NCBI GenBank assembly: GCA_040753495.1 | Contig: JBFMEF010000064.1 | Location: 1-64,000 of the forward strand | Source of the DNA: Candidatus Zixiibacteriota bacterium | GTDB taxonomy: Bacteria > Zixibacteria > MSB-5A5 > GN15 > PGXB01 | Reading direction: 5' to 3' | Length of the DNA stretch: 64,000 bases | Shown here: positions 20,564-29,247 of the stretch, one piece after another | How positions within the stretch are numbered: position 1 is the stretch's first letter | Layout of the letters: each line of letters starts with the position of its first letter | Notes under the pieces: model-generated | The model's database searches: none | What the model was told of the DNA's origin: nothing | What the model saw: only the letters and a program-made list of their open reading frames with translations | Made by a program: the position numbers and the translations under genes

Positions 20564-20583
20564 ATTCAATAACAGAATTGAAT
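20564..20583 (-). promoter_or_regulatory. Inverted repeat beside the TauE-operon promoter
   Basis: attcaat-N6-attgaat, ending 2 bases from the -35 box. Position suits a regulator site; the regulator is unknown. Confidence 0.4.
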
Positions 20584-20634
20584 ATATTTTTCACCACGCC
20601 GCAACAAGTTACAGAGTGAAAACGATTGTGAAAT

Positions 20635-20650
20635 TGTGATATATTTCACA
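20635..20650. promoter_or_regulatory. CRP/FNR-family-like palindrome
   Basis: TGTGA-TATATT-TCACA, an exact match to the CRP consensus half-sites and spacing. Centred about 116 bases upstream of the predicted TauE-operon transcript start. The regulator itself is not in the window. Confidence 0.5.
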
Positions 20651-20742
20651 TAATGCCAAGGGGTTAAGCGAAACAGAGGGGGGTGAATGCGATTATAGCT
20701 GACACTAATTGTCGTCTATTGCTTCAGAAAATTCCGGCACTC

Positions 20743-20985
20743 TCAGGAGATTACTTTGAAATATTGCGGGCGCGATTCCTTGCTGACATTGCCGGCAGGA
20801 ATTGCCAGAATCTCAACGACCAGGGGGGACGGTCCGCTGATGGAAATAATATCGCCGTTCTTGACTGGATGCGCCGGCTTGGTGCGGTTGTTGTTTAACT
20901 TCACCAGACCGCCCTCGGTCATCTCTTTGGCTAAAGTTCGTCGCTTTATCAAGCCGACTGTGGAGAGGAAATCGTCCAGGCGCAT
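20743..20985 (-). CDS. rqcP: RqcP/YabO-like S4-domain RNA-binding protein
   Basis: 80 residues, essentially one S4 domain. MRLDDFLSTVGLIKRRTLAKEM closely follows the start of Bacillus RqcP (YabO), which binds the 50S subunit with RqcH and drives C-terminal alanine tailing of stalled nascent chains. NNNRTKPAHPVKNGDIISI is the second half of the S4 fold. HslR (Hsp15) is a related alternative, but it is longer. It lies 10 bases downstream of the SurA-like gene, on the same transcript. Confidence 0.8.
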   Translation of the reverse strand: MRLDDFLSTVGLIKRRTLAKEMTEGGLVKLNNNRTKPAHPVKNGDIISISGPSPLVVEILAIPAGNVSKESRPQYFKVIS

Positions 20986-20995
20986 AAGAGAGAAA

Positions 20996-22306
20996 TTAAT
21001 TCAGAGGGCGAATCTCAACGAAAATCTGCTCTTTAACTTTTTCAATCCACCGGTCAACAAATTCCCCGGCCTTTGCCTGACGAGCCATCTCTTTGAGACG
21101 GTCATAATCTGTATCTGGGGAGAACTGACGGGCTTCCTGATATTCCAGAAGTTTCAGGATATGCAGCCCATATTCAGAGCGGACAGGACCGTAGATATCG
21201 CCGATATTCTTGATACTGTCCACGGCGCTGATGAAGGCCGGCGGCAAATCGGACTTGGCAAACCAACCGAGCTCTCCCCCCTGCTTGCGGGTCTCATCAT
21301 CGGCGGAAAATATCTTCGCCAACTCTCGAAAATCGGAGCCGGCGAGAATTGCCTGCTTGAGAGAATCGGCCAGGCGGAAAGTCAGGGCGGAATCGGAGGG
21401 AGTGGGAATGACCTCAAAGAGAATATGCCGCAGATGCGCTTTATCGCCCGCTTTCTCTTCACATTTGATTATATGAAAACCGAATTCGGTGCGGACGACT
21501 CCCGAGATTTCACCGGGCTGGAGATTGAAAGCCGGGCGGGCAAACTCCGGAACGACGTCATCACGGGTGATGAAACCGAGGTCGCCACCAGCCAACGCTA
21601 CCGCCTGCGGCGAATATTGCGCCGATATTGTCGCAAAATCGGCTCCCGCGGCAACATTCTTTCTGACTGACTCCGCCAGCAGACGCACGGAATCCTCGGT
21701 GGCGCCGGATGGCTGAAAGGTCAGTAAGATATGCGCCAGACGGACCGCTTCCGGCTGGTCGGGAATGGAGTCGCGATATTTATCATAGAAATCCATCACC
21801 TCCTGCCGCGAAATGGCTACGGCGGAGAGTTTCTTGGATATCAGTTTTTGTTTTAGGAGATGATTCTCTATCTCCGGACGAAGCCGTTTCTTGAACAGCC
21901 TCAGATTAAGCCCTTCCTTGGCGAGTTCGCCGAGGAAGGCATCTTCAGACGGGAACTGTGAAGCGATATTGCGGACGTGGTCGTCCAGAGTCTGGTCGAT
22001 TTCCTCAGAGGAGACTTTTATGGAAGTGTCTTTGCGGGCTTCAATCTGAATCAATTTCTCCATAATCATCTGCTCCAGGATTTCCTTTTGCAGACGTTCC
22101 GCTTCCTCCTGATTGGCCGGTCGAATCTTGCGCTGAATGGCGACCATCTGAATCTGCGCCGCCAGTTCGGACGTCAGAATCGGTTCGGAACCGACGATAG
22201 CCGCTATCCGCTCTACCGGCTCCGCCGCGAGCAGCGCGGTCGGTAAGAAGCAGACGCAAACGACCGCGACTATAAAACTGCCGAGAAAGTTGCACCGTTT
22301 ATTCAA
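20996..22306 (-). CDS. surA: SurA-like periplasmic peptidyl-prolyl isomerase/chaperone
   Basis: 436 residues with a signal peptide (about 1-28, ending LLAAEP). The N-terminal SurA_N helical region is followed by two parvulin domains, beginning near VRLAHILLTF and LRHILFEVI and each ending in the FGFHIIK / YGLHILK type strand. This is the SurA architecture, serving outer-membrane protein folding. The start codon is TTG at 22306; no internal Met would keep the signal peptide. Follows the PpiC lipoprotein by 3 bases and precedes rqcP. Confidence 0.9.
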   Translation of the reverse strand: MNKRCNFLGSFIVAVVCVCFLPTALLAAEPVERIAAIVGSEPILTSELAAQIQMVAIQRKIRPANQEEAERLQKEILEQMIMEKLIQIEARKDTSIKVSSEEIDQTLDDHVRNIASQFPSEDAFLGELAKEGLNLRLFKKRLRPEIENHLLKQKLISKKLSAVAISRQEVMDFYDKYRDSIPDQPEAVRLAHILLTFQPSGATEDSVRLLAESVRKNVAAGADFATISAQYSPQAVALAGGDLGFITRDDVVPEFARPAFNLQPGEISGVVRTEFGFHIIKCEEKAGDKAHLRHILFEVIPTPSDSALTFRLADSLKQAILAGSDFRELAKIFSADDETRKQGGELGWFAKSDLPPAFISAVDSIKNIGDIYGPVRSEYGLHILKLLEYQEARQFSPDTDYDRLKEMARQAKAGEFVDRWIEKVKEQIFVEIRPLN

Positions 22307-22309
22307 ATC

Positions 22310-24037
22310 TCAACCCAAAGTGGAATCAGCCGCGGCGTACTTGGCTTTATTGATACTGGCGCGGAGATTCTCTTCATAAATTTTCACGTCTATGTTCTCT
22401 TTCTGCTTTTCCACCCATTCGGCAAGGGCTTTGTTGCGACGTTCCCGGTCCAGTCTATCCTTAATATTCTGCTTGACGATATTAAAGTCCCGGATTTCCT
22501 CCGCCTGTTTGTCGGCGACATAGATGACCGCATATCTCTGAATGGTCGGAATCGGACCGGCGATTTCTCCCACCGGTGTCTGGTCAACATATTTGAAGAG
22601 GTCAGGATAATAGCGGTGGTCGGTAACGCCGAGGTCGCCGCCGGAGCCGCGTTTACCGGGTCGCTCGGTGTACTCATCGGCGAGTTTCTTGAACTGGGCC
22701 AGAGAGCGAATCTGGCTTTTCAGTTTCAGCGCCAGTTCTTCCGATGAAACCAGAATCTCATACAGATGCGCTTTTGGCGGCACGGTGTAGTCGGCAATAT
22801 GGTCTTCATAGTACTGGCGCACTTCCCCGTCATCCGGAGGCGGGGGATAGATTAGAGAATCGTTTTCCATGATATCAGCCATCGCCAGCTCCCGGAATCG
22901 GGTTATCTTTCTCTTGAATTCCGGGTCGTTTTCAAGACCGACTTTTCGGGCTTCGACGCCGAGAATTTCCATCAGATTCATCTGGAAGATAAACTCCGCC
23001 ATCGCCGCGGTGTCGTCAAAATCAGGTTTGGGGGCGCCGCGAAGTTTCTTTACTTTGGTGAGATAATCGCCCAGTGAAATCTGGCCTCCTTCCCAGGTCG
23101 CCAGAATCAACTCTTTCTCATCGCGGTCGAGTTGCGCCAGGTCGAAATCATTCTTGGGAATCTGCTCCAGAAGCTGCGGCGGATATAACGCCGAGCGGCG
23201 ATGAAGAACATAGTCGCAGGTAGAGGTTTCAACTTTGACCGGATATTTCGCCTTAATGCCGTTGGTATAATTCTCGAGGACTTCGAATCGTTTCAGATTG
23301 TCCAGGGTGGCGCTAATCTGGTCTTTCATCTTATCGAAACTCTGCCGCTCTTCATTTATGGCGCGGTCAACCACTTTTACAATATGCCAACCAAATCTGG
23401 TCTTGAAGGGGGTTGAGATTTCCCCGGGATTGAGCTTGAAGGCGTTCTCTTCAAAGATATGGTCCAACTTTCCGCGAGAAAAATACCCCAGGTCGCCGCG
23501 GTTAGTGCGGGCTGTCTGGTCTTTGGAGTAGCGGACGGCCAGATCTTCAAAACTGGCGCCGTTTTTGATGCTATCCAGAAGCATCTTTGCCGAATCTTCA
23601 GTCGAGACCAGAATGTGGGAGGCTTGAATTTTATATTCTAATTGATTGTAGAAATCTTTCAGGTCTTCATCGGTAATCTTGATCTTGTCGTTTATTTCGC
23701 GCTGATAGAGGATGTCGAGAAGGAAGCGGTCGTAACTGGCAAGCACGATACGGTTGACCTCTTCGGAGGCATCTATGTTTCTCTTATATGCCTCTTTTAT
23801 AAGCAGCCTCTGCATGATAAGACTGTCGAGAACGGCGCGGCGGCTTTCATATTCATCCTCATAAGAGGCGAAATTCATCCGGTTCTGCCCGTAGATTTCA
23901 TCCATATCGCGGGCGGTAATCTCATCGCCGCCAACGCGGGCCAGGACCAATTCATCCTTCTTGCCGCAACCGGTCAAGAATGACAATATCAGTACAAAGG
24001 TCAAGGTTGCTGTTAATAACAGATAGCGTAGTTTCAT
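22310..24037 (-). CDS. PpiC/PrsA-like parvulin lipoprotein
   Basis: 575 residues, periplasmic foldase anchored by a lipid: lipobox LTGC with Cys24. Two parvulin-type domains are visible, the first around residues 140-240 (IQASHILVST ... RFGWHIVKVVD), the second around 420-515 (KAHLYEILVSSEELA ... GGDLGVTDHRYY). A SurA_N-like helical linker precedes each. Longer than usual PrsA and resembles two foldases in tandem. Leads the three-gene PpiC-surA-rqcP transcript. Confidence 0.88.
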   Translation of the reverse strand: MKLRYLLLTATLTFVLILSFLTGCGKKDELVLARVGGDEITARDMDEIYGQNRMNFASYEDEYESRRAVLDSLIMQRLLIKEAYKRNIDASEEVNRIVLASYDRFLLDILYQREINDKIKITDEDLKDFYNQLEYKIQASHILVSTEDSAKMLLDSIKNGASFEDLAVRYSKDQTARTNRGDLGYFSRGKLDHIFEENAFKLNPGEISTPFKTRFGWHIVKVVDRAINEERQSFDKMKDQISATLDNLKRFEVLENYTNGIKAKYPVKVETSTCDYVLHRRSALYPPQLLEQIPKNDFDLAQLDRDEKELILATWEGGQISLGDYLTKVKKLRGAPKPDFDDTAAMAEFIFQMNLMEILGVEARKVGLENDPEFKRKITRFRELAMADIMENDSLIYPPPPDDGEVRQYYEDHIADYTVPPKAHLYEILVSSEELALKLKSQIRSLAQFKKLADEYTERPGKRGSGGDLGVTDHRYYPDLFKYVDQTPVGEIAGPIPTIQRYAVIYVADKQAEEIRDFNIVKQNIKDRLDRERRNKALAEWVEKQKENIDVKIYEENLRASINKAKYAAADSTLG

Positions 24038-24308
24038 AAATCGTTATTCCTCATTAAATTCACGTCAATTTATACCATTGGCGGCAGGGTAAGTTCCTCC
24101 CTGCGGAATCAAAGGGTGAACTATACTATGCCAGTGACGATTAGGCAAGTCATTTTTGATTTTCGCCGCAGCCATAAACCGACGCAACCTGTTGCTGATT
24201 ATCAAATTGAAAATAAGGAAACCCGGCAGGCGGTACGAATAAAATTGCTCCCTGCGCGTTATTTGACTATTTTCAGCGAATGTTAACTGTTTCGCCATGG
24301 AGGATAGA
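24038..24308. other. Intergenic region between divergent PpiC and antiporter genes
   Basis: 271 bases. No gene is supported; one open frame on the minus strand (24065-24298) lacks a ribosome-binding site. It must contain the promoters of both divergent genes, but I find no strong -35/-10 pair. Confidence 0.5.
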
Positions 24309-25652
24309 ATGTCACGATTGCTGACCGGAAGAAGATTTTATTTTCTTTTGACGATTATACTGGGCTATTTCCTGTATTCGGTGGCGTTTGCCGGCGGCCT
24401 TGCCGGAGATAAATCTGCTGCGGGCGGAGATGAAGTCTCCGATGTTCTTCTCGGGTTAATAATCATAATCCTTGCCGCGAAACTGGGGGGCGACCTGCTG
24501 GAACAGGTCAAGCAGCCGGCTGTTTTGGGAGAGCTTATTTTCGGAATGCTTATCGGAAACCTGCATCTTCTCGGAATTGACTTTCTGGAGCCGATGAAGC
24601 AAAGCCATACTCTGGAGATTCTGGCGGAACTGGGGGTGATATTACTTCTGTTCGAAGTCGGCCTCGAGTCATCGCTGGGCGAAATGATGAAGGTCGGCGC
24701 GACATCGCTTCTGGTAGCCCTGTTCGGCGTCGTTGCCCCCTTCTTTCTCGGATGGGGAGTAGGACTGCTCTTTCTTCCGGAAGAGTCGCTCTATGTGCAT
24801 ATCTTTATCGGCGCGACCCTGACCGCGACCTCAGTCGGCATAACGGCGCGAGTTCTCAAGGATATTAACCGGATTCAATCCCGGGAAGCGAAAATCATTT
24901 TAGGGGCGGCTGTCATAGATGATATACTGGGGTTGATTATACTTGCCGTCGTGGTCGGCATAATCAGCGCCGCCAACGCCGGGACCGGGGGTATCGATTC
25001 ATTCCAAATCTTTCTGATAATCGCCAAAGCGGTCCTGTTTGTGCTTGGCGCCGTTATTGTTGGCGGGAAACTGGTTCCGAGAATATTAAGAGCGGCGCTG
25101 CGTCTGAAAGTGGCGGGAGTGCTTTTATCGATCGCCCTGATGGTCTGTTTTGCGCTGGCGTATCTTGCCGATATTATCGGGCTGGCTCCGATTGTCGGCG
25201 CCTTTGCGGCCGGATTGATTCTGGAGGATATTCATTACCGCGAGTACCGGGAACGAGGCGAGCATGAGATTAAGGAACTGATAAATCCGATCGGGCTGTT
25301 CTTGATTCCGGTTTTCTTCGTGAAAATGGGGATGGTGGTAGACTTGACCACCTTCTACAATACTGATATTCTTCTATTTGCGGCAGTCATGACCCTTGCC
25401 GCAATCGCGGGCAAGCAGGTCTGCTCCCTGGCGGTCTTTGACCGTTCTGTCAACCGCTTTGCTATCGGACTGGGAATGATACCGCGCGGTGAGGTTGGTC
25501 TGATATTCGCCGGAATCGGGGCAAAACTGATGATTGACGGGCATAATGTCATATCAGCAGGCACTTACTCGGCGATTGTAATCATGGTGATCGTCACAAC
25601 CCTGGTGACCCCACCGCTGTTGAAAACTGCCATGCTGAAAAGCAAAGAGTGA
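24309..25652 (+). CDS. CPA2-family cation:proton antiporter (Kef/NapA type)
   Basis: 447-residue inner-membrane protein with about 12-13 transmembrane helices after a signal-like N-terminal segment. The CPA2 marks are QPAVLGELIFGMLIGN, GLESSLGEMM, TATSVGITARVL and the ion-binding pair of acids in ILGAAVIDDILGLIIL. No C-terminal TrkA domain, so it is of the short NapA/GerN kind. I start at ATG 24309 because GGAGG is 5 bases upstream; an ATG 12 bases earlier overlaps that site. Convergent with a second antiporter. Confidence 0.92.
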   Translation: MSRLLTGRRFYFLLTIILGYFLYSVAFAGGLAGDKSAAGGDEVSDVLLGLIIIILAAKLGGDLLEQVKQPAVLGELIFGMLIGNLHLLGIDFLEPMKQSHTLEILAELGVILLLFEVGLESSLGEMMKVGATSLLVALFGVVAPFFLGWGVGLLFLPEESLYVHIFIGATLTATSVGITARVLKDINRIQSREAKIILGAAVIDDILGLIILAVVVGIISAANAGTGGIDSFQIFLIIAKAVLFVLGAVIVGGKLVPRILRAALRLKVAGVLLSIALMVCFALAYLADIIGLAPIVGAFAAGLILEDIHYREYRERGEHEIKELINPIGLFLIPVFFVKMGMVVDLTTFYNTDILLFAAVMTLAAIAGKQVCSLAVFDRSVNRFAIGLGMIPRGEVGLIFAGIGAKLMIDGHNVISAGTYSAIVIMVIVTTLVTPPLLKTAMLKSKE

Positions 25653-25670
25653 AGCGGAGAGAGGAGTCTC

Positions 25671-26933
25671 TCAAACAAAGAAGATGAAAGTGAGCAGGAT
25701 GAAAACCGGTATCAGGATGATGCCGGAGTAAAACATATATCCGAAGAAATGCGGTACGGGGACTTTGAGTTCTTCGGCTATCGATTTCACCATGAAGTTG
25801 GGACCGTTTCCGATATAAGTATTGGCGCCCATAAAGACGGCGCCGCAACTGATGGCTTTCAGCAATTCATTGCTGACGCCGGCGATAGTATCGCCCGGCG
25901 AGGGGATGGCGGCGGTCACACTCTGCGCCAGAGAGAAAAAGGTCAAATAAGTGGGGGCATTATCCAGAAAGGAACTGAGACTCCCGGTGTACCAGAAGAA
26001 CTGCCATGGTTCGGTGATGCCGAACTCGGAGCCTTTTAGCCGCAGCAACACTATCAACGGCACCATTGTGACAAAAATTCCGGCAAAGAGAATAGCGACT
26101 TCATTTATCGGGTGATAGGTGAATTTATTATCTTTGCGGACTTTCTTTTTAGTGAATTTGAGAGATAATAGAGTCATGGCAATCATGATAAGTTCGCGGT
26201 ACGGCAGAGGGGCTTGGAAGGCGACCGACAGCACTACCCCCATGAGGAACAATATATTAATGGCGCCATGGACGCCGGCCGGCGTGGCGGCGGCAATATC
26301 TCTTTTGATATCGCGCCTGGTCTCTTTGGCGTAAGCGCGACGGTCCCAGATGTAGAAAATTGTCAGGACAATGACAAGGGCGGTCAGCCATTCCGGAATG
26401 AGCGCCAGAGTCCAGGTAAAAGGGACTCCTTTCAGATACCCCAGAAAGAGCGGCGGGTCCCCCAGGGGAGTGAGGCATCCCCCGATATTGGAAACGGTAA
26501 AAATGAAAAAAATCGGGATATGCTTGATATGCTTCCGCTCGCTGTTGGTGCGCAACATTGGCCTGATAAGCAGCATGCTGGCGCCGGTGGTTCCGATAAA
26601 ATTCGCCACCACCGCTCCTATCGCAAGAAGAATAGTATTGTTCCGCGGGGTTGCTTCGAGGTCGCCGGTAACCAGAATTCCGCCCGAGATGATATAGAGC
26701 GACGCCAGGAGAATGATGAACGAAACATAATCAAGAGCAGTATGCAGCAATTCCCCGGGGAGATTAATGATAAGAAAGAGCAGAACCGGCAGGCTGGCGA
26801 GGGTGGAGATGATTGCCTTATTGCGGTTCTTCTCCCAGAAATGAGGGAACGCCAGCGGCATCACCGCGATTGACAGCAAGAGGATGCCGAAGGGAAAACA
26901 GATGAGAAGCGGGATGGAGACGTTTTCGTGCAT
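25671..26933 (-). CDS. NhaD/ArsB-type ion transporter, probable Na+/H+ antiporter
   Basis: 420 residues, about 11-12 transmembrane helices, ion-transporter superfamily. NIGGCLTPLGDPPLFLGYL is the hallmark of the NhaD/ArsB-like group and FLDNAPTYLTFF the second conserved re-entrant motif; AISCGAVFMGANTYIGNGPN is typical of the sodium:proton antiporter subgroup. Its 3' end is 18 bases from the end of the CPA2 antiporter on the other strand. Arsenite or citrate transport is less likely given these motifs. Confidence 0.9.
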   Translation of the reverse strand: MHENVSIPLLICFPFGILLLSIAVMPLAFPHFWEKNRNKAIISTLASLPVLLFLIINLPGELLHTALDYVSFIILLASLYIISGGILVTGDLEATPRNNTILLAIGAVVANFIGTTGASMLLIRPMLRTNSERKHIKHIPIFFIFTVSNIGGCLTPLGDPPLFLGYLKGVPFTWTLALIPEWLTALVIVLTIFYIWDRRAYAKETRRDIKRDIAAATPAGVHGAINILFLMGVVLSVAFQAPLPYRELIMIAMTLLSLKFTKKKVRKDNKFTYHPINEVAILFAGIFVTMVPLIVLLRLKGSEFGITEPWQFFWYTGSLSSFLDNAPTYLTFFSLAQSVTAAIPSPGDTIAGVSNELLKAISCGAVFMGANTYIGNGPNFMVKSIAEELKVPVPHFFGYMFYSGIILIPVFILLTFIFFV

Positions 26934-26977
26934 AATTGGGGCTGAATAAATCGACAGGCAGCCGGAAAGTCAAGCGC

Positions 26978-29128
26978 TCATTTCCACTTTTCTAATTCTG
27001 AAATCTTTCCGGAGTCGATGTCGATGCCAATTCCAAAATTGCCAGCGCCGTAACTGCTGTCGCTTGGCGCCGGAGCCAGCCAGATCTGGTTGTCGATGGC
27101 GCGGCTATGCGGAGCGCTGGTCGAATCGGAGTAAGAGATATACCTGTCGATTCCCCCGATATCAATGAAGCAACCGAGAGAATTGCAGTAGGTATAGTAG
27201 GGAGTCAGCTTTGACGGTTTGCGATAATCATCCCGATAGGTGGCTTCTCCCAGACCGGGAGTTCCTTGTCCCAGAGCATAGGTATCATCGCCGCCGATAT
27301 CGAATAGAAATCCGTTAGAGCGAATCTGCGCCAGTCCCATCGAAATCATCTTCGCCTTATAGGAATCGTCGCCGCCGATATTAATAAGAAAGGCGTTGGT
27401 GTAATCCCAGCCGAAACCGAGAGCGGCGCCGGCGGTTTCATAGAGTTCATGTCTATCATTGCCTCCTTCATCAATCAAGATGCCGTTGCAGTAATGGGCG
27501 CCGGAGCCCTGAGTAAAGTAGCAGGACTCATAGATATCATCACCGGCGCCATCGAATGCGATGCCGGTGGCGAACCAGTAGCCGCATCCCAGGGTCCAGT
27601 TGCCGGAGAGATAATGGTCGTTACCGGAGATATCGATTATTGCCCCCAGCCCTCCGGCCCAGGCATGGCCATCGGTGCCGTCGCCACGCCGTCCGAAGCC
27701 GGCTCCCTGAGCGCCATTGCCGTTGATAACCATATTCGAATGATAGTCTCCGCGATTGAAGACTTTGGAGTACGGCTCGGCGGTATATTTATCATCTCCC
27801 GAATAGTCAGCCAGAACGCCAACGCCGCCGCCGACCCCACCAAACCCCTGGCCATCGCCATAGAGATAGTATTGGTCTTTGCCGGACGCATCCAGACAGA
27901 GCCCAATTCCGAAATAGCCGCATCCTTGCGCCGCAAGCTCCGCCGAGTATTGGTCATCGCCGTTCAGGTCACCGAGTATGCCGACTCCGAAGAGCCCGGC
28001 GCCCTGACTGAAATCTTTTCCGTAATAGCGGTCGTTACCGGCGACATCCAGCAAAACGCCGACACCCAGAACGCCTGCTCCCATGGAAGGATTTTCCGAA
28101 TTAGATTCATAGATGTCATCACCGCCAAGGTCGATAAAGAGCGAGACCGGATTGGAGAGCTTCGAGGTCGCTCCGCAGGCGCCGCTGAATTTGGCGGAAT
28201 TTCCAAAATCTACCACAATAAGAGTATTGACAGCATTGTATATCTTCTCTTTTTTTCCTTTTAAACATTCGGCTCCCAGAAAAGCAATCTTGCCGCAAGG
28301 GGTCATCAGTTCGAAAGAGAGATTAACCGGCACGCCGCCAAAAGCGATTAACGAATCGGCAATTATCTCCACCAAAGCGGCGCTTTTCAGGGCGGCATAA
28401 TGAAGCGAGGGCCAGTCGACGTCGCGGGCGAGGTCATCGATTTCAGGGTAATAGACGGTGCCGTCAGATTGATTGGAAGGGAGGTCGCGATTATCGAAAA
28501 CCTTCTGCATAGTGGCCGGGTCGCAGTTGCGGAAAGCGAGATGGCGCCAGTAGATAATGTCTGCCAGATTCTGCAGCGCGTAAGCAAGAATTCTTTCCGA
28601 TAGCGGGGAAAGTTTGGAAGCGAATTCCTTGACCTTAGCCTGATAGTCGGGCCATTCGCTCTTGTTACCAAAGGCATAATAGGTCGGCTGTTGTCCCCCA
28701 AGAAGGAATAAGGCATCGAGCGCCTTCTCCAGTGGATTTACAGTGTCTCGCAGCGGTATCAGATTGGCTGAGTAGTTGCGAAAACCGCCCAATCGTCGGT
28801 CAACGCCAAGATTGTAGGTCAGATGATACAATGAGGTGGAAGAGGTATCGAGACATTTTGGTTCCAGAAAGCGCTCGGCGGCATTAGCCATGGTCTTGCT
28901 GTAGTCATAAAGTTTCAAAGGCTCGGCGAAGAGGGCATCAAAGGAGGTCAGTTTATACGGAATATCCAGGGGGAAGCGGTTCCAGTACCCCTGCGGTCTA
29001 AATCCAATATCTTCAATCGAGATGCCGACCGTATCAAGCGCCAGGCGGAGAATATCGGGTGGTGTTTCTGCTGCTATCGGACAGCTTATGGTTGCAATCA
29101 GTGTGAAAATTAGAGAGAGTCGCCTCAT
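26978..29128 (-). CDS. Secreted protein with tandem G-D-D-x-Y repeats
   Basis: 716 residues with a signal peptide (1-20, ending PIAAE). Residues about 21-329 are a mostly helical region without a recognised family. From residue 330 to the C-terminus run about eleven repeats of mostly 24-28 residues of the form hhhD-h-G-G-D-D-x-Y-x(7-12)-Q-G-x-G-x-x-G-h-G (examples LFIDLGGDDIYES, VLLDVAGNDRYYG, LFDIGGDDTYALG), some with insertions. The regular Asp/Gly/Tyr pattern suggests a beta-solenoid, possibly Ca-binding like RTX proteins, but the spacing differs from GGxGxDxLx. Localisation beyond the inner membrane is an inference. Monocistronic; function unknown. Confidence 0.8.
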   Translation of the reverse strand: MRRLSLIFTLIATISCPIAAETPPDILRLALDTVGISIEDIGFRPQGYWNRFPLDIPYKLTSFDALFAEPLKLYDYSKTMANAAERFLEPKCLDTSSTSLYHLTYNLGVDRRLGGFRNYSANLIPLRDTVNPLEKALDALFLLGGQQPTYYAFGNKSEWPDYQAKVKEFASKLSPLSERILAYALQNLADIIYWRHLAFRNCDPATMQKVFDNRDLPSNQSDGTVYYPEIDDLARDVDWPSLHYAALKSAALVEIIADSLIAFGGVPVNLSFELMTPCGKIAFLGAECLKGKKEKIYNAVNTLIVVDFGNSAKFSGACGATSKLSNPVSLFIDLGGDDIYESNSENPSMGAGVLGVGVLLDVAGNDRYYGKDFSQGAGLFGVGILGDLNGDDQYSAELAAQGCGYFGIGLCLDASGKDQYYLYGDGQGFGGVGGGVGVLADYSGDDKYTAEPYSKVFNRGDYHSNMVINGNGAQGAGFGRRGDGTDGHAWAGGLGAIIDISGNDHYLSGNWTLGCGYWFATGIAFDGAGDDIYESCYFTQGSGAHYCNGILIDEGGNDRHELYETAGAALGFGWDYTNAFLINIGGDDSYKAKMISMGLAQIRSNGFLFDIGGDDTYALGQGTPGLGEATYRDDYRKPSKLTPYYTYCNSLGCFIDIGGIDRYISYSDSTSAPHSRAIDNQIWLAPAPSDSSYGAGNFGIGIDIDSGKISELEKWK

Positions 29129-29197
29129 TTTTTTCCTCCTTTAATTATCTGCAATGATAGAAGCGAGCGCGAGTAGAAAGCAACATAAACTTTGGGG

Positions 29198-29228
29198 CAA
29201 AAAAAAGGCTCCCGGAGAAGGGAGCCTG
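29198..29228 (-). terminator. Rho-independent terminator of the outer-membrane protein gene
   Basis: Minus-strand stem aggctccc / gggagcct (29206-29213 and 29220-29227) with a 6-base loop, followed by eight T. 20 bases after the gene stop. Confidence 0.93.
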
Positions 29229-29247
29229 TTGAAACTATGCAGTCTGT

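Larger units (their letters stand above)
20473..20742. other. 270-base regulatory region upstream of the TauE operon
   Basis: No gene. It holds the minus-strand promoter at 20533-20561, an inverted repeat next to it at 20564-20583 (attcaat-aacaga-attgaat), and a perfect TGTGA-N6-TCACA palindrome at 20635-20650. No T-rich terminator after rqcP is visible. Confidence 0.6.

Noticed and set aside
24309-26933. Convergent antiporters as a functional two-gene system
   Set aside because: They belong to different families, are on opposite strands and share only their 3' ends; chance neighbourhood is the simplest reading.
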